DNA of 64,000 bases from Clostridiales bacterium (GCA_004554585.1 SFLH01000002.1:124001-188000); one strand, 5' to 3'. Counted from the stretch's first letter, positions 25,725 to 37,894 are shown. Notes: generated by a model from the letters alone, not told the origin. Numbers and translations are program-made.

Positions 25725-26867
25725 TCAGGCGAACAGGCCCTTGGACAGGACGATCTTCTGAACCTCGCTGGTGCCCTCGTAGATCTGAGTGATCTTGGCG
25801 TCCCGCATCAGGCGCTCCACGTGGTACTCCTTCATGTAGCCGTTGCCGCCCAGCATCTGCACGGCGTCGGTGGTCACGTGCATGGCGGTCTCAGCGGCGA
25901 TGAGCTTGGCCTTGGCGGCGGAAGCGGAGAAGGGCTTGTGGCTATCCTTATCGCAGGCGGCCTTGTAGACCATGTACTTGGCCATCTCGATCTCGTTGGC
26001 CAGGTCCACCATCCGGAAGGCCAGGTGCTGGTTCTTGTACAGAGGCTTCTTGAACTGCTGGCGCTCCATGAGGTACTTCCGGGCGATCTCAAAAGCACCC
26101 TCGGCAATGCCCAGAGCCTGGGAAGCAATGCCGATGCGGCCGCCGTCCAGAGTCTTCATGGCAGCGGCGAAGCCCTTGCCGGGCGGGGTGATCATGTTGG
26201 CCACGGGCACGCGCACGTCGGTGAAGTGGAGCTCGCTGACCATGGCGCTGCGGATGCCCATGGTGTTGTGACGGGCGCCGATGGTGAAGCCCGGGGTGTT
26301 CTTTTCCACCACGAAGGTGGCCATGCTCTTGGGGCCCAGCTCGTGGTCGGTCAGCGCGTAAACGCAGAAATAATCGGACAGGGGGCCGTTGGTGATGAAG
26401 CACTTGCTGCCGTTGATGATGAACTCATCCCCGTCCCGCTGGGCGAAGGTGAGCATGCCGCTCACGTCGGAGCCGGCGGTGGGCTCGGTCAGGCCGAAGG
26501 AGCCCAGGTGACCGCCCTGAAGAACAGGGGGCATGAAGCGCTTGAGCTGCTCGTCGGTGGCCTCGGAGAAGTACAGGCTGCCGCCGTACAGAGAGGTGGC
26601 CACGGAGAAGGAGACGCTCAGGGAGGGGTCTACCTTGGAGATCTCTTCCACTGCCAGGGCATATTCCATGTAGCCCAGGCCCTGGCCGCCGTATTCCTTG
26701 GCATAGGGCAGGCCGATGAAGCCCATCTGGCAGAGGTCTTTGTACAGGTTCACGTCATACTCCCGAGTTTCGTCCCGCTCCAGAATCTTGGGAGCGACCT
26801 TTTTCTCGGTGAATTCGCGGGCCATCTTTTGGATCGAAAGTTGCTGTTCGTTCAGTTCAAAATTCAT
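25725..26867 (-). CDS. Acyl-CoA dehydrogenase, short-chain (butyryl-CoA type)
   Basis: A 380-residue FAD enzyme. The N-terminal helical domain starts MNFELNEQQ. The FAD/substrate region has FGLTEPTAGSD near 125-140 and KCFITNG near 160. The catalytic base lies in IYEGTSEVQKIV near 365, as in butyryl-CoA dehydrogenases. In butyrate producers it reduces crotonyl-CoA, usually with EtfAB; no etf genes are near, so the partner is encoded elsewhere. The start at 26867 has AAGGAG about 12 nt upstream; the alternative upstream start lacks an SD. A second paralogue lies at 48790. Confidence 0.92.
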   Translation of the reverse strand: MNFELNEQQLSIQKMAREFTEKKVAPKILERDETREYDVNLYKDLCQMGFIGLPYAKEYGGQGLGYMEYALAVEEISKVDPSLSVSFSVATSLYGGSLYFSEATDEQLKRFMPPVLQGGHLGSFGLTEPTAGSDVSGMLTFAQRDGDEFIINGSKCFITNGPLSDYFCVYALTDHELGPKSMATFVVEKNTPGFTIGARHNTMGIRSAMVSELHFTDVRVPVANMITPPGKGFAAAMKTLDGGRIGIASQALGIAEGAFEIARKYLMERQQFKKPLYKNQHLAFRMVDLANEIEMAKYMVYKAACDKDSHKPFSASAAKAKLIAAETAMHVTTDAVQMLGGNGYMKEYHVERLMRDAKITQIYEGTSEVQKIVLSKGLFA

Positions 26868-27138
26868 GGTGGCATTGTCTCCTTTTTGATTGGTAAGGAC
26901 CAACTGACCTGACTGAAAGCGCTGTCAGAGTCGACAGAGTGCTGGACAATCGTTTCCGGCCGAGGACAAATTGTACAGGTACACATTACCACAAGACATG
27001 GTGAAAATCAACGCCATGCCATGGTTTTTTTGTGCAAAAGAAATATTTTTTGCCTCTTTCTGGTGCCCGCAAAAGTCAGATTCCTGGGGAATTTTTTCGA
27101 AAAGCAACAAAATGGCTGTTTTTCTTTGAAAACACAAC

Positions 27139-27183
27139 AAAAAGGAACGGCAGCGACTTCCCAGATCGCTGCCGTCCTTTTTT
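27139..27183. terminator. Bidirectional terminator-like hairpin
   Basis: A 10-bp stem (27147-27156 with 27166-27175), T-run on the plus side (27178-27183) and A-run on the left (27139-27143). It probably insulates the acyl-CoA dehydrogenase from upstream transcription. Confidence 0.7.
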
Positions 27184-27234
27184 AAAGAGAGAAAAGAGAG
27201 AGAAAAGAGAGTGTGTAAGTAAAGTCAGAAGGTT

Positions 27235-27264
27235 TTGTTCTCTGCTTCTTACAGGTGTTATACT
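27235..27264 (+). promoter_or_regulatory. Orphan rightward promoter, possible small-RNA start
   Basis: TTGTTC (27235-27240), 18-bp spacer, TATACT (27259-27264). No coding gene follows on this strand; the terminator at 27416-27448 would give a transcript of about 180 nt. Confidence 0.4.
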
Positions 27265-27404
27265 ACAAGAGAATTGTGACCAAAATATTGGAACCATGTG
27301 GCCAAATTATGAATTCCGTGACGGTTTTGTAAACGATTTCTTAAAGGGCCTTTAGAATTCAGGCTTCCCCCATGCAGCCTCTCTTTCCGGCCTTGCGGGA
27401 CGAG

Positions 27405-27448
27405 AAAAACGCCAAGCGCGCGAAGGACGAGCAAGGTCCTTCGCGCGC
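27405..27448 (-). terminator. Terminator of the ssDNA-binding protein gene
   Basis: A perfect 13-bp stem (27416-27428 with 27436-27448). Five Ts follow on the minus strand (27405-27409) after a 6-nt gap. Confidence 0.65.
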
Positions 27449-27460
27449 GGTTGGGTTTGC

Positions 27461-28078
27461 TCAGGCGCCTGCCGGCTCCTCCTCTGCGGGCGGGGTCAGG
27501 CAGGTCACGGAGATCTCAAAGGCGGTCCGCTCCTGGACGGTGTCGCCGATGGTCTTGCGGTAGAGCCGGCTCTGCAGGCGGCCCTCCAGGCAAAGAGGGT
27601 CACCGGTGGTCATCTGCCCGCAGCGCAGGGCCAGGGCCCCCCAGGAGATGCAGGGCAGGTAATCGGCCCGCCGGTAGCGACGGTTGACCGCCAGCAGCAG
27701 GTCGCAGATGTCCCGCCCCAGGGGCGTCTGGCGCAGGACCGGGGGCTTGCACAGGGTGCCCTGGAGAAACACTTGGTTGCAGGGCTCTCCGATGCCCGGG
27801 GCCACCGACCGGGCCAGGACGGTGATGACCAGCCGGCTGCCCACGCCGCTGCGGTTGTTGAAGGAGCGGACCTGGCCCGTAATCTCCACATACTCCCCGG
27901 CTGGTGGCAGGGCCGACAGTGGGCCGGGGCAGAGAATGTTGAGCACATCCTCCCGCCCGGACAGCCGGGGCACTGCCAGGGGAAAGCGATAGAAGTCGAT
28001 GCCGTGGACCTGATGGGACAGGACGGCATCTCCGGCGACGGTCCCCCGCAGGACCGCCCGGTTTTCCTTTTGTTCCAT
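27461..28078 (-). CDS. Single-stranded DNA-binding protein with two OB folds
   Basis: A 205-residue protein that appears to have two OB-fold halves. The N-terminal half (about 1-98) starts with ENRAVLRGTVAGDAVLSHQV and has YVEITGQVRSFNNRSG. The C-terminal half (about 100-195) has NQVFLQGTLCKPPVLRQTPLG, then CDLLLAVNRRYRRADYLPC and PLCLEGRLQSRLY. The second half is close to the SSB/PriB family. It lacks the acidic DDDIPF-type tail of replicative SSB, so it is probably an accessory paralogue. GGAGG precedes the ATG. Confidence 0.75.
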   Translation of the reverse strand: MEQKENRAVLRGTVAGDAVLSHQVHGIDFYRFPLAVPRLSGREDVLNILCPGPLSALPPAGEYVEITGQVRSFNNRSGVGSRLVITVLARSVAPGIGEPCNQVFLQGTLCKPPVLRQTPLGRDICDLLLAVNRRYRRADYLPCISWGALALRCGQMTTGDPLCLEGRLQSRLYRKTIGDTVQERTAFEISVTCLTPPAEEEPAGA

Positions 28079-28153
28079 GTTCAGACCGCCTCCAAAGTTT
28101 CCTTGACTGTCTGAACTATATGAATGGGCCGGGAAAACTATGCCGGTGTGGGG

Positions 28154-28354
28154 TCAGTCTTTGGTTTTGTAATAGAGCATGCAGTGGCAGTAGCCTTCGT
28201 AGTTGGGGTCGGCGATCTGGTCTTTGAACTCCTGGCAGATGCACTTGGTGGCGGGGGTGACCTCCAGCTTGCAGGGACAGTGGCCATTTTTCTGGCGCAG
28301 GCCCTCGCGGATCTGGGCCACCAGTTCCTGGTCTTCATTCAAACGGATTCCCAT
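28154..28354 (-). CDS. Mini ferredoxin-thioredoxin reductase catalytic-chain-like protein
   Basis: A 66-residue protein with three Cys-x-Cys motifs: CPC (26-28), CIC (38-40) and CHC (56-58). These are the hallmark of the FTR catalytic beta chain, which holds a 4Fe-4S cluster next to a redox disulfide and reduces thioredoxins. The canonical spacing is CPC-x16-CPC-x8-CHC; here it is x9 and x15, and the protein is about half the usual length. The start at 28354 follows AAAGGAGG. It lies 38 bp after the ZIP gene, probably in one transcript. The redox partner is unknown. Confidence 0.75.
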   Translation of the reverse strand: MGIRLNEDQELVAQIREGLRQKNGHCPCKLEVTPATKCICQEFKDQIADPNYEGYCHCMLYYKTKD

Positions 28355-28392
28355 TTGCAGCGCCTCCTTTGGATGATGGTGGGACGGGCCCG

Positions 28393-29208
28393 TTATCCCA
28401 GGGCTACGTCCAATACCATCATGACAGAAAAGCCCACCAATGTAAAGAGGGCCATCCAATCTTTGTTCTCATTGGTCTGGCTTTCCGGGATGAGTTCCTC
28501 TACCACCACATAGATCATGGCCCCGGCGGCGAAGGCCAGCAGGAAGGGCAGGCAGGTGCGCACCTTCAGCACCAGCAGAGCTCCCAGCACGGCGGCAATG
28601 GGCTCTACCACCCCGCTGAGCTGGCCGTAGAAAAAGGCCTGCTTGGGGGTGTAGCCCTCCCGGCGCAGGGGGAGGCTGACCGCCATGCCCTCCGGCAGGT
28701 TCTGCAGGCCGATGCCGATGGCCAGCATCCAGGCGCCGGCGGGGGTGGACCCCTCCAGGCCATAGGCCAGAGAGCCGAAGGCCACGCCAATGGCCATGCC
28801 CTCGGGAATGTTGTGTAAGGTAATGGAGAAGACCAGCATGGCACAGCGTTTCAGGCCGTTTTTGGATGCTGGGCTCTGGCCCAGCATGGCGCGCTTCTCG
28901 GTCAGGCGGTTGAAGAGACGGTCTCCCCAAAACAGCAAGATGCCGCCCCCCATGAAGCCTGCCAGAACGGTCAGCCAGGGGATCATGCCCAGGGTACCCG
29001 CCATCTCGATGGCAGGGGAGAGCAGGGACCAGAACGAGGCGGCCACCATCACCCCGCCGGCCAGCCCCAGCATGGCATCCATGGCGTTTCGGTTGGGCTG
29101 CCGCATGAGAAAGACCACGCAGGCGCCCAGAGCGGTCAGCGCCCAGGTGACCAGGGTGGCGCACAGGGCCTGGGCAGGGTAAGGCAGCTGGAAAAAGCCG
29201 TCGAGCAT
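28393..29208 (-). CDS. ZIP family metal transporter
   Basis: A 271-residue carrier with about eight membrane helices. The metal-site helices are clear: HNIPEGMAIGVAFG (about 137-150), QNLPEGMAVSLPL (about 168-180), SGVVEPIAAVLGA and VVVEELIPES. ZIP proteins take up zinc, iron or manganese into the cytoplasm; specificity cannot be read from the sequence. TAAGGAGG lies 6 nt before the ATG. A perfect 11-bp hairpin lies immediately upstream of that SD. Confidence 0.92.
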   Translation of the reverse strand: MLDGFFQLPYPAQALCATLVTWALTALGACVVFLMRQPNRNAMDAMLGLAGGVMVAASFWSLLSPAIEMAGTLGMIPWLTVLAGFMGGGILLFWGDRLFNRLTEKRAMLGQSPASKNGLKRCAMLVFSITLHNIPEGMAIGVAFGSLAYGLEGSTPAGAWMLAIGIGLQNLPEGMAVSLPLRREGYTPKQAFFYGQLSGVVEPIAAVLGALLVLKVRTCLPFLLAFAAGAMIYVVVEELIPESQTNENKDWMALFTLVGFSVMMVLDVALG

Positions 29209-29230
29209 CGAATTCCTCCTTAGGATCGAT

Positions 29231-29260
29231 TGTCTCCTGCCGGGTGTTTGGCAGGAGACA
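29231..29260 (-). promoter_or_regulatory. Perfect hairpin upstream of the ZIP gene SD
   Basis: An 11-bp perfect inverted repeat (29231-29241 with 29250-29260, 8-nt loop) without a T-run lies 11 bp before the SD. It could be a repressor operator or an mRNA element controlling the metal transporter. Confidence 0.45.
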
Positions 29261-29346
29261 GTTCATCCTATGACGAAGGATGGGGAATGGTGTGCCTGGC
29301 AGTCTGTGCGGGGGTGGGGCGCCCCCTGCTTGGCTGTGGTTCTCTG

Positions 29347-29614
29347 CCGGGCGGGGAAGCCGGGGAAGGCAACCTGCCTTCCAGGGGGCCGCTGCCGCAG
29401 GGGCCTGGACTTTCTCTGGAGAAAGCCCAGACGAAAGAGCACCAGGGGCTGCGGCCCCTGGACCCCGGGCGTGAGGGGAGGAGGTTCCTCCCCTCACGCT
29501 CCCCTTCTCTGGGTTGTGGAAACGGGAAGGGGAGATGTTCTGTCGGCGTAACTGGCCTGCGGCCCACACAGCGGAAGGCCCCAAGGCGAGCCGCCCACCA
29601 CTTGGGCGGCTGGG
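29347..29614 (+). repeat. Hairpin-rich intergenic repeat, left copy
   Basis: About 268 bp, inverted relative to 29728-29980. It is built of short palindromes: CTTTCTCTGGAGAAAG (29410-29425), CCAGGGGCTGCGGCCCCTGG (29442-29461), a 12-bp-stem hairpin at 29471-29497, GGCCTGCGGCC, and an AGCCGCCCA/TGGGCGGCT hairpin at its inner end. Both strands have long open frames, but these are by-products of the repeat's base composition. Confidence 0.75.
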
Positions 29615-29727
29615 GGACGCTTTTCTTGTCCCTGTGGGGAAAACGGAAAAAATCGAAATGACAAGAAGAAAAATAGCGGAAAAGCAGATACGCCCACGTC
29701 TGTTCCCGAAGGGTACGTACTATCGGT

Positions 29728-29980
29728 GCCAGCCGCCCAATCGGTGGGCGGCTCTCCTTAGGAGCCTGGCGCTGAGAGGGCCGCAGGCCGGTTAATTGGA
29801 AAGAAGAACCCCCTTCCAGCCCCGAAAAAACCAGAGAAGAGGTTCTCAGGGGAGGAACCTCCTCCCCTGAGCGGGGGTCCAGGGGGCAGCACCCCCTGGT
29901 GCTCTTTCCTCCGCTTTCTCCAGAGAAAGCGGACCCCCGCGCGGGCAGCGCCCTCTGCTCCTCCTCCCCGCCGGGCGGGG
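29728..29980 (-). repeat. Hairpin-rich intergenic repeat, right copy
   Basis: About 253 bp. The reverse complement of this arm follows the left copy in the same order, from the Gly-Cys-rich outer end through the CTTTCTCTGGAGAAAG palindrome to the AGCCGCCCA hairpin, with many substitutions and small indels. The two copies flank a spacer of about 113 bp (29615-29727). Confidence 0.75.
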
Positions 29981-29994
29981 ATCTGTTCACGCGG

Positions 29995-30031
29995 AAAAAA
30001 AGGACCGCTGCAAGCGAACTTGCAGCGGTCC
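29995..30031 (-). terminator. Rho-independent terminator of carA-carB/dapF
   Basis: A perfect 13-bp stem (30002-30014 with 30019-30031) closes on TTCG in the minus-strand RNA and is followed by seven Ts (29995-30001). Confidence 0.9.
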
Positions 30032-30068
30032 CATGTTTCTCGGTTTTCCAGGCAGGGGATACAGAGCC

Positions 30069-34090
<4,022 letters not shown>

Positions 34091-34091
<1 letters not shown>

Positions 34092-35164
34092 TACAAGCCC
34101 TCCTTCATCATGTCGGTAAAGCGGTCAAAAGCGGTCAGGGTGTCCAGGGGACCGCCGTGGGCCTCGGGGTGGAACTGGAGGGAGAAGGCGTGGTAGGCGG
34201 GATAGTCCACCCCTTCACAGGTGCCGTCGTTGACGTTGACGAACCGCAGCTTCCCCTCGGTGCCCGGCAGAGTGGCCTCGTCCACGGCATAGCCGTGGTT
34301 CTGGCTGGTGATGGAGACCTCGCCGGTCTCCAGGTCCATGGCGGGCTGGTTGGCGCCCCGGTGGCCAAACTTGAGCTTTTTGGTCTTGGCGCCGGCGGCC
34401 AGAGCCATCATCTGGTGCCCCAGGCAGATGCCGAACATGGGCAGCTTGCCGAAGAGCTTCTGGATCTGCTGAATGCAGAAGGTGTTGTCCGCCGGATCGC
34501 CGGGGCCGTTGGAGAGCATCACGCCGTCGTGGCCGGCGGCCAGGATGTCCTCCGCGGGGGTGTTGTAGGGGTAGACGGTGACCTTGCAGCCCCGGGCCAG
34601 CAGGGAGTTGCAGATGCTCTCCTTGGCGCCGTAGTCCAACAGGGCCACGGAGTACTTTGCCTCTCCCTGGGGCAGGCGGGTTTCCGGCTCGGTGCAGCTG
34701 GTGTTCTCCACGGACTGTTCCACCCGGTAGGCCTTCAGGGCTTCCAGGTCGGGCTTGGTCTCCTCGGTGGTGATCACCGCGTTCATCACGCCGCCATCCC
34801 GCAGCAGCTGGGTGAGCATCCGGGTGTCCACCCCGGCGATGCCCACCACGTTCTGTTCCTTCAGAAAGGCGTCGACGGTCTCTTCGCAGCGGAAGTTGGA
34901 GGGGGCCTGGCAATACTCCCGGACCACCACGCCGCCCATCTGACAGTGAGGGCTTTCCTTGTCCTCATGACAGATGCCGTAGTTGCCAAATTGGGGGAAG
35001 GTGTATACCACCAACTGGCCGTAGTAGCTGGGATCGGTCAGGCTTTCCACACAACCGGTCATGCCGGTGGTGAAGACCAGCTCGCCCATGGCGGTGCCGG
35101 AGGCGCCGAAGCTCTGCCCCTCCAGGACCTGACCGTTTTCCAAATAGAGATATGCTTTTTTCAT
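34091..35164 (-). CDS. carA: Carbamoyl-phosphate synthase small subunit
   Basis: A 357-residue glutamine amidotransferase subunit that hydrolyses glutamine and channels ammonia to CarB for pyrimidine and arginine synthesis. The N-terminal CarA domain (LENGQVLEGQSFGASG) is followed by a class I amidotransferase domain with nucleophile Cys247 in FGICLGHQ and the His332/Glu334 pair in FHPEAHGGP. GGATGGAGGG precedes the ATG. It is first in the carA-carB operon and has a strong promoter. No PyrR or arginine attenuator is visible in its 76-nt leader. Confidence 0.96.
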
Positions 35165-35246
35165 CGTGTCCCTCCATCCTTAATCGGAATCAAACGGTTG
35201 TTTTCATTGGGAAGTTTCGGGGAAAACCGTAATTTTCTAACATTTA

Positions 35247-35275
35247 AGTATACTGGAAAATCCCGCTGCCGTCAA
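35247..35275 (-). promoter_or_regulatory. Promoter of the carA-carB/dapF operon
   Basis: TTGACG (35275-35270), 17-bp spacer, TATACT (35252-35247). Confidence 0.85.
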
Positions 35276-35391
35276 TGTAAAAGTCATGGGCGGGGTGAAA
35301 AACTGCGCGGGTAAATTTTCACTAATTTGGTAAAAACGACGGATAAAATGAATAAAATGGAGAATACAAGAATAAATATACAATACTCCGC

Positions 35392-35430
35392 AAAAAACCG
35401 GGGGAAACCAGACTTGGTTTCTCCCGGTTT
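35392..35430 (-). terminator. Rho-independent terminator of glnA
   Basis: A 16-bp stem with one mismatch (35395-35410 with 35415-35430) and a T-run on the minus strand (35392-35397). Confidence 0.85.
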
Positions 35431-35442
35431 GGGATCACAGGG

Positions 35443-36774
35443 TCAATACAGGACCATGTACTTGGCGATCTCCCAGCTGGAGACACGGGTGCAGTACTCG
35501 TTCCATTCCTTCTCCTTGCCCGCGATGTACTGGGCATAGATGTGGGGGCCCAGGACCTGGGCCATGAGGGGGTCGTCCTCCAGGGCAAACAGGGCGTGCT
35601 CCAGGGAGCCGGGCAGGTCCTCGATGCCGTTGGCGGCGCGCTCGTCGGCGTCCATCTCAAAGATGTTCTCGGTAATCTCTTCGGGGGGCATCATCTTCTT
35701 CTCGATGCCGTCCAGGCCAGCGGCCAGGCACACAGCCAGGGCCAGGTAGGGATTGCAGGAGGGATCGGGGTTGCGCAGCTCCACCCGGGTGGACTGGCCC
35801 CGCGCGGCGGGGATGCGGATGAGGGCGGAGCGGTTGGAGGCCGACCAAGCCAGGTAGCAGGGGGCCTCGTAGCCGGGGACCAGACGCTTGTAGGAGTTGA
35901 CCAGGGGGTTGGTGATGGCACACATACCCTTCACGTGGGCCAGCAGGCCGGCGATAAAGTGGTAGGCGTCCTGGGAGAGCTGCCGCTCTCCGTTGGGGTC
36001 AAAGAAGATGTTTTTGCCGTCCTTGAACAGGGACATGTTGATGTGCATGCCCGAGCCGGCGGTGCCGTAGATGGGCTTCGGCATAAAGGTGGCGTGCAGG
36101 CCGTTGGCGTAGGCGATCTTCTTCACCGTCTGCTTGAAGGTGATGATGCTGTCGGCGGCGGCCAGGGCCTCGGCGTACTTAAAGTCGATCTCGTGCTGGC
36201 CGGCGGCGCACTCGTGGTGAGAGGCCTCGATCTCAAAGCCCAGGGCCTCCAGGGCCAGGCAGATCTCCCGGCGGGTGTGGTCGCCGTGGTCGATGGGGCC
36301 CAGGTCGAAGTAGCCGGCCTCGTCGCCGGTCTTGGTGGTGGGCTTGCCGTCCTTGTCCATCTCAAAGAGGAAGAACTCGCACTCGGGACCTACATTAAAG
36401 GTATAGCCCAGGTCAGCGGCCCGCTTGAGCTCCCGCTTCAGGGCGCCCCGGGGGTCTCCAATGAAGGGGGTGCCGTCGGGGTTGCAGACATCGCACAGCA
36501 GACGGGCCACTCGGCCCTGCTGCTCGTACCAGGACAGGATGGTGAAGGTGTCCAGGTCGGGATAGAGGTACTGATCGGATTCGTGAATGCGGGTGAAGCC
36601 TTCGATGGAGCTGCCGTCGATGGAGATCTGGTTGTTGACGGCTTTTTGGATCTGGGAGGCGGTGATGGCCACGTTTTTGGCCTGGCCGAACATGTCGGTA
36701 AACTGCATGCGGATGAAGTCAACGCCTTCCTCCTCGACCAGTCGGATAATATCTTCCTTGGTGTATTTGCTCAT
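35443..36774 (-). CDS. glnA: Glutamine synthetase, type I
   Basis: A 443-residue GSI-alpha enzyme (the Bacillus-like length without the adenylylation loop) that makes glutamine from glutamate, ammonia and ATP. Landmarks are DGSSIEGFTRIHESD (Asp-50-type loop, about 53-67), the metal-site ECAAGQHEIDF near 195, GSGMHINMSLF near 247, the ATP/glutamate site NPLVNSYKRLVPGYEAPCYLAWS near 290, and RIPAARGQSTRVELRNPDPS near 325. It supplies glutamine for the adjacent CarA, and for GlmS encoded downstream. GAAAGGGG precedes the ATG. The leader contains a terminator-like fold. Confidence 0.96.
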   Translation of the reverse strand: MSKYTKEDIIRLVEEEGVDFIRMQFTDMFGQAKNVAITASQIQKAVNNQISIDGSSIEGFTRIHESDQYLYPDLDTFTILSWYEQQGRVARLLCDVCNPDGTPFIGDPRGALKRELKRAADLGYTFNVGPECEFFLFEMDKDGKPTTKTGDEAGYFDLGPIDHGDHTRREICLALEALGFEIEASHHECAAGQHEIDFKYAEALAAADSIITFKQTVKKIAYANGLHATFMPKPIYGTAGSGMHINMSLFKDGKNIFFDPNGERQLSQDAYHFIAGLLAHVKGMCAITNPLVNSYKRLVPGYEAPCYLAWSASNRSALIRIPAARGQSTRVELRNPDPSCNPYLALAVCLAAGLDGIEKKMMPPEEITENIFEMDADERAANGIEDLPGSLEHALFALEDDPLMAQVLGPHIYAQYIAGKEKEWNEYCTRVSSWEIAKYMVLY

Positions 36775-36796
36775 AGATCAGTTCCCCTTTCACAAC

Positions 36797-36838
36797 GAAA
36801 AAAGGACCAGTAAGCTTCGCTTTCCGAAGCGCTCGTCC
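36797..36838 (-). promoter_or_regulatory. Terminator-like fold in the glnA leader
   Basis: On the minus strand an inner 6-bp stem GCTTCG/CGAAGC (36830-36825 with 36819-36814) lies inside GGAC/GTCC (36838-36835 with 36807-36804). Six Ts (36803-36798) follow directly. It is the shape of a transcription attenuator, and clostridial glnA leaders controlled by ANTAR antiterminators are known. I do not see the paired hexaloop hairpins of that class. Confidence 0.4.
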
Positions 36839-36848
36839 GCTCGTTTAG

Positions 36849-36877
36849 AGTATAGTATCCCTGGGCAGACCTGTCAA
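36849..36877 (-). promoter_or_regulatory. Promoter of glnA
   Basis: TTGACA (36877-36872), 17-bp spacer, TATACT (36854-36849): essentially consensus. Confidence 0.9.
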
Positions 36878-37118
36878 GGAAAAAGTCACGGGAAAAAGTT
36901 TCTGCTTAAAAGGAAGACAGGGGATTTGGACAGGATGGCGGGGAAACCTTCCCTACCCTCTGGTGGCATGGTGGAAAATCATGAAATCGAGGCAGAAAGC
37001 CCCAGGAAACCATTGCAAATTCCTCGGGTTTGTGGGAAAATAAACAAGTATTGCAAAAACCGATAGGCGCGGGGCCCCGTCCCCGTCACGGGTGAATGAG
37101 ACAGAAAGGTCGATGAAC
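36878..37118. other. Intergenic region between glnA and purC
   Basis: It holds little beyond a weak rightward promoter candidate for purC (TTGCAA at 37013-37018, then GAAAAT at 37036-37041 with 17-bp spacing) and a short GC-rich stretch near 37068-37090. I see no purine riboswitch and no gene. Confidence 0.4.
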
Positions 37119-37835
37119 ATGACAAAGCTGGAGCAGATCTACGAAGGAAAAGCCAAGAAGGTCTTTCGGACCGATGACCCGGAGCGCTTCATTGTGGAGT
37201 ACAAAGACGACGCCACCGCGTTCAACGGGCAGAAAAAGGGGACCATCCTGGGCAAGGGTGCGGTGAACAACCGCATGACCAACCTGCTCATGCAGATGCT
37301 GGAGCAGCACGGGGTGCCCACCCACTTTGTGCAGGAACTCAACGACCGGGAAACCGTGGTGAAAAAAGTCTCCATCGTGCCCTTGGAGGTCATCATCCGC
37401 AACATCTCCGCCGGCCACTTTGCCCAGAACTATGGGGTGGAGGAGGGGATCGTCTTTGACGAGCCCACCATCGAGTTCTCCTATAAAAATGACGACTTGG
37501 GAGACCCTCTTATCAATTCCTACCATGCCCGGGCCCTAAAGCTGGCCACCCGAGAGGAGATCGACACCATCGTCCGCCTGTCCTTCCAGATCAACGACCT
37601 GCTCAAGGAGTTCTTCCTGGCTGCGGGCATCCGCCTGGTGGACTTCAAGCTGGAGTTCGGCCGGACCAGTGACGGCACCATCATCCTGGCTGACGAGATC
37701 TCCCCCGACACCTGCCGCCTGTGGGACAAGGACACCAACGAGAAGTTGGACAAGGACCGCTTCCGCCGGGACCTGGGCCACGTGGAGGACGCCTATCAAG
37801 AAGTGATGCGCCGCCTGCTGGAAGACAAGGCTTGA
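37119..37835 (+). CDS. purC: Phosphoribosylaminoimidazole-succinocarboxamide synthase
   Basis: A 238-residue SAICAR synthetase, which couples aspartate to CAIR with ATP in purine synthesis. Signatures are IYEGKAKKVF at the start, RNISAGHFAQ near 90 (substrate loop), LVDFKLEFGR near 178 and ADEISPDTCRLWD near 197. Two ATGs are close together; 37119 is chosen because AAAGGT lies 8 nt upstream, against only 2 nt for 37113. No other pur genes are in the window, so it is detached from the main purine cluster. Confidence 0.95.
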   Translation: MTKLEQIYEGKAKKVFRTDDPERFIVEYKDDATAFNGQKKGTILGKGAVNNRMTNLLMQMLEQHGVPTHFVQELNDRETVVKKVSIVPLEVIIRNISAGHFAQNYGVEEGIVFDEPTIEFSYKNDDLGDPLINSYHARALKLATREEIDTIVRLSFQINDLLKEFFLAAGIRLVDFKLEFGRTSDGTIILADEISPDTCRLWDKDTNEKLDKDRFRRDLGHVEDAYQEVMRRLLEDKA

Positions 37836-37894
37836 TCTTCGGCGGCCATGAGACGTGCGCCGCAGGCGCACGGAAATAAGGAGGAAACACCAAT

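Larger units (their letters stand above)
26868..27460. other. 593-bp intergenic region
   Basis: It holds no convincing gene. It contains a hairpin with flanking T-runs on both strands (27139-27183), a purine-rich GAGAAAA repeat tract (about 27186-27212), a rightward promoter-like sequence (27235-27264) and a GC-rich terminator (27405-27448). A leftward TTGATT/17/TAATGT pair around 26980-27010 could drive the acyl-CoA dehydrogenase, but it is weak. Confidence 0.5.

Noticed and set aside
29268..29990. A 240-codon open frame on the minus strand in the intergenic region
   Set aside because: It is translated from the two inverted repeat copies, is Arg/Pro/Ser-rich, and has no SD; it is a repeat artefact, not a gene.
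37836..37894. glmS ribozyme upstream of glmS
   Set aside because: Only 59 bp lie between purC and glmS, too short for the ribozyme of about 150 nt, and only a small CGTGCGCC/GGCGCACG hairpin is present.
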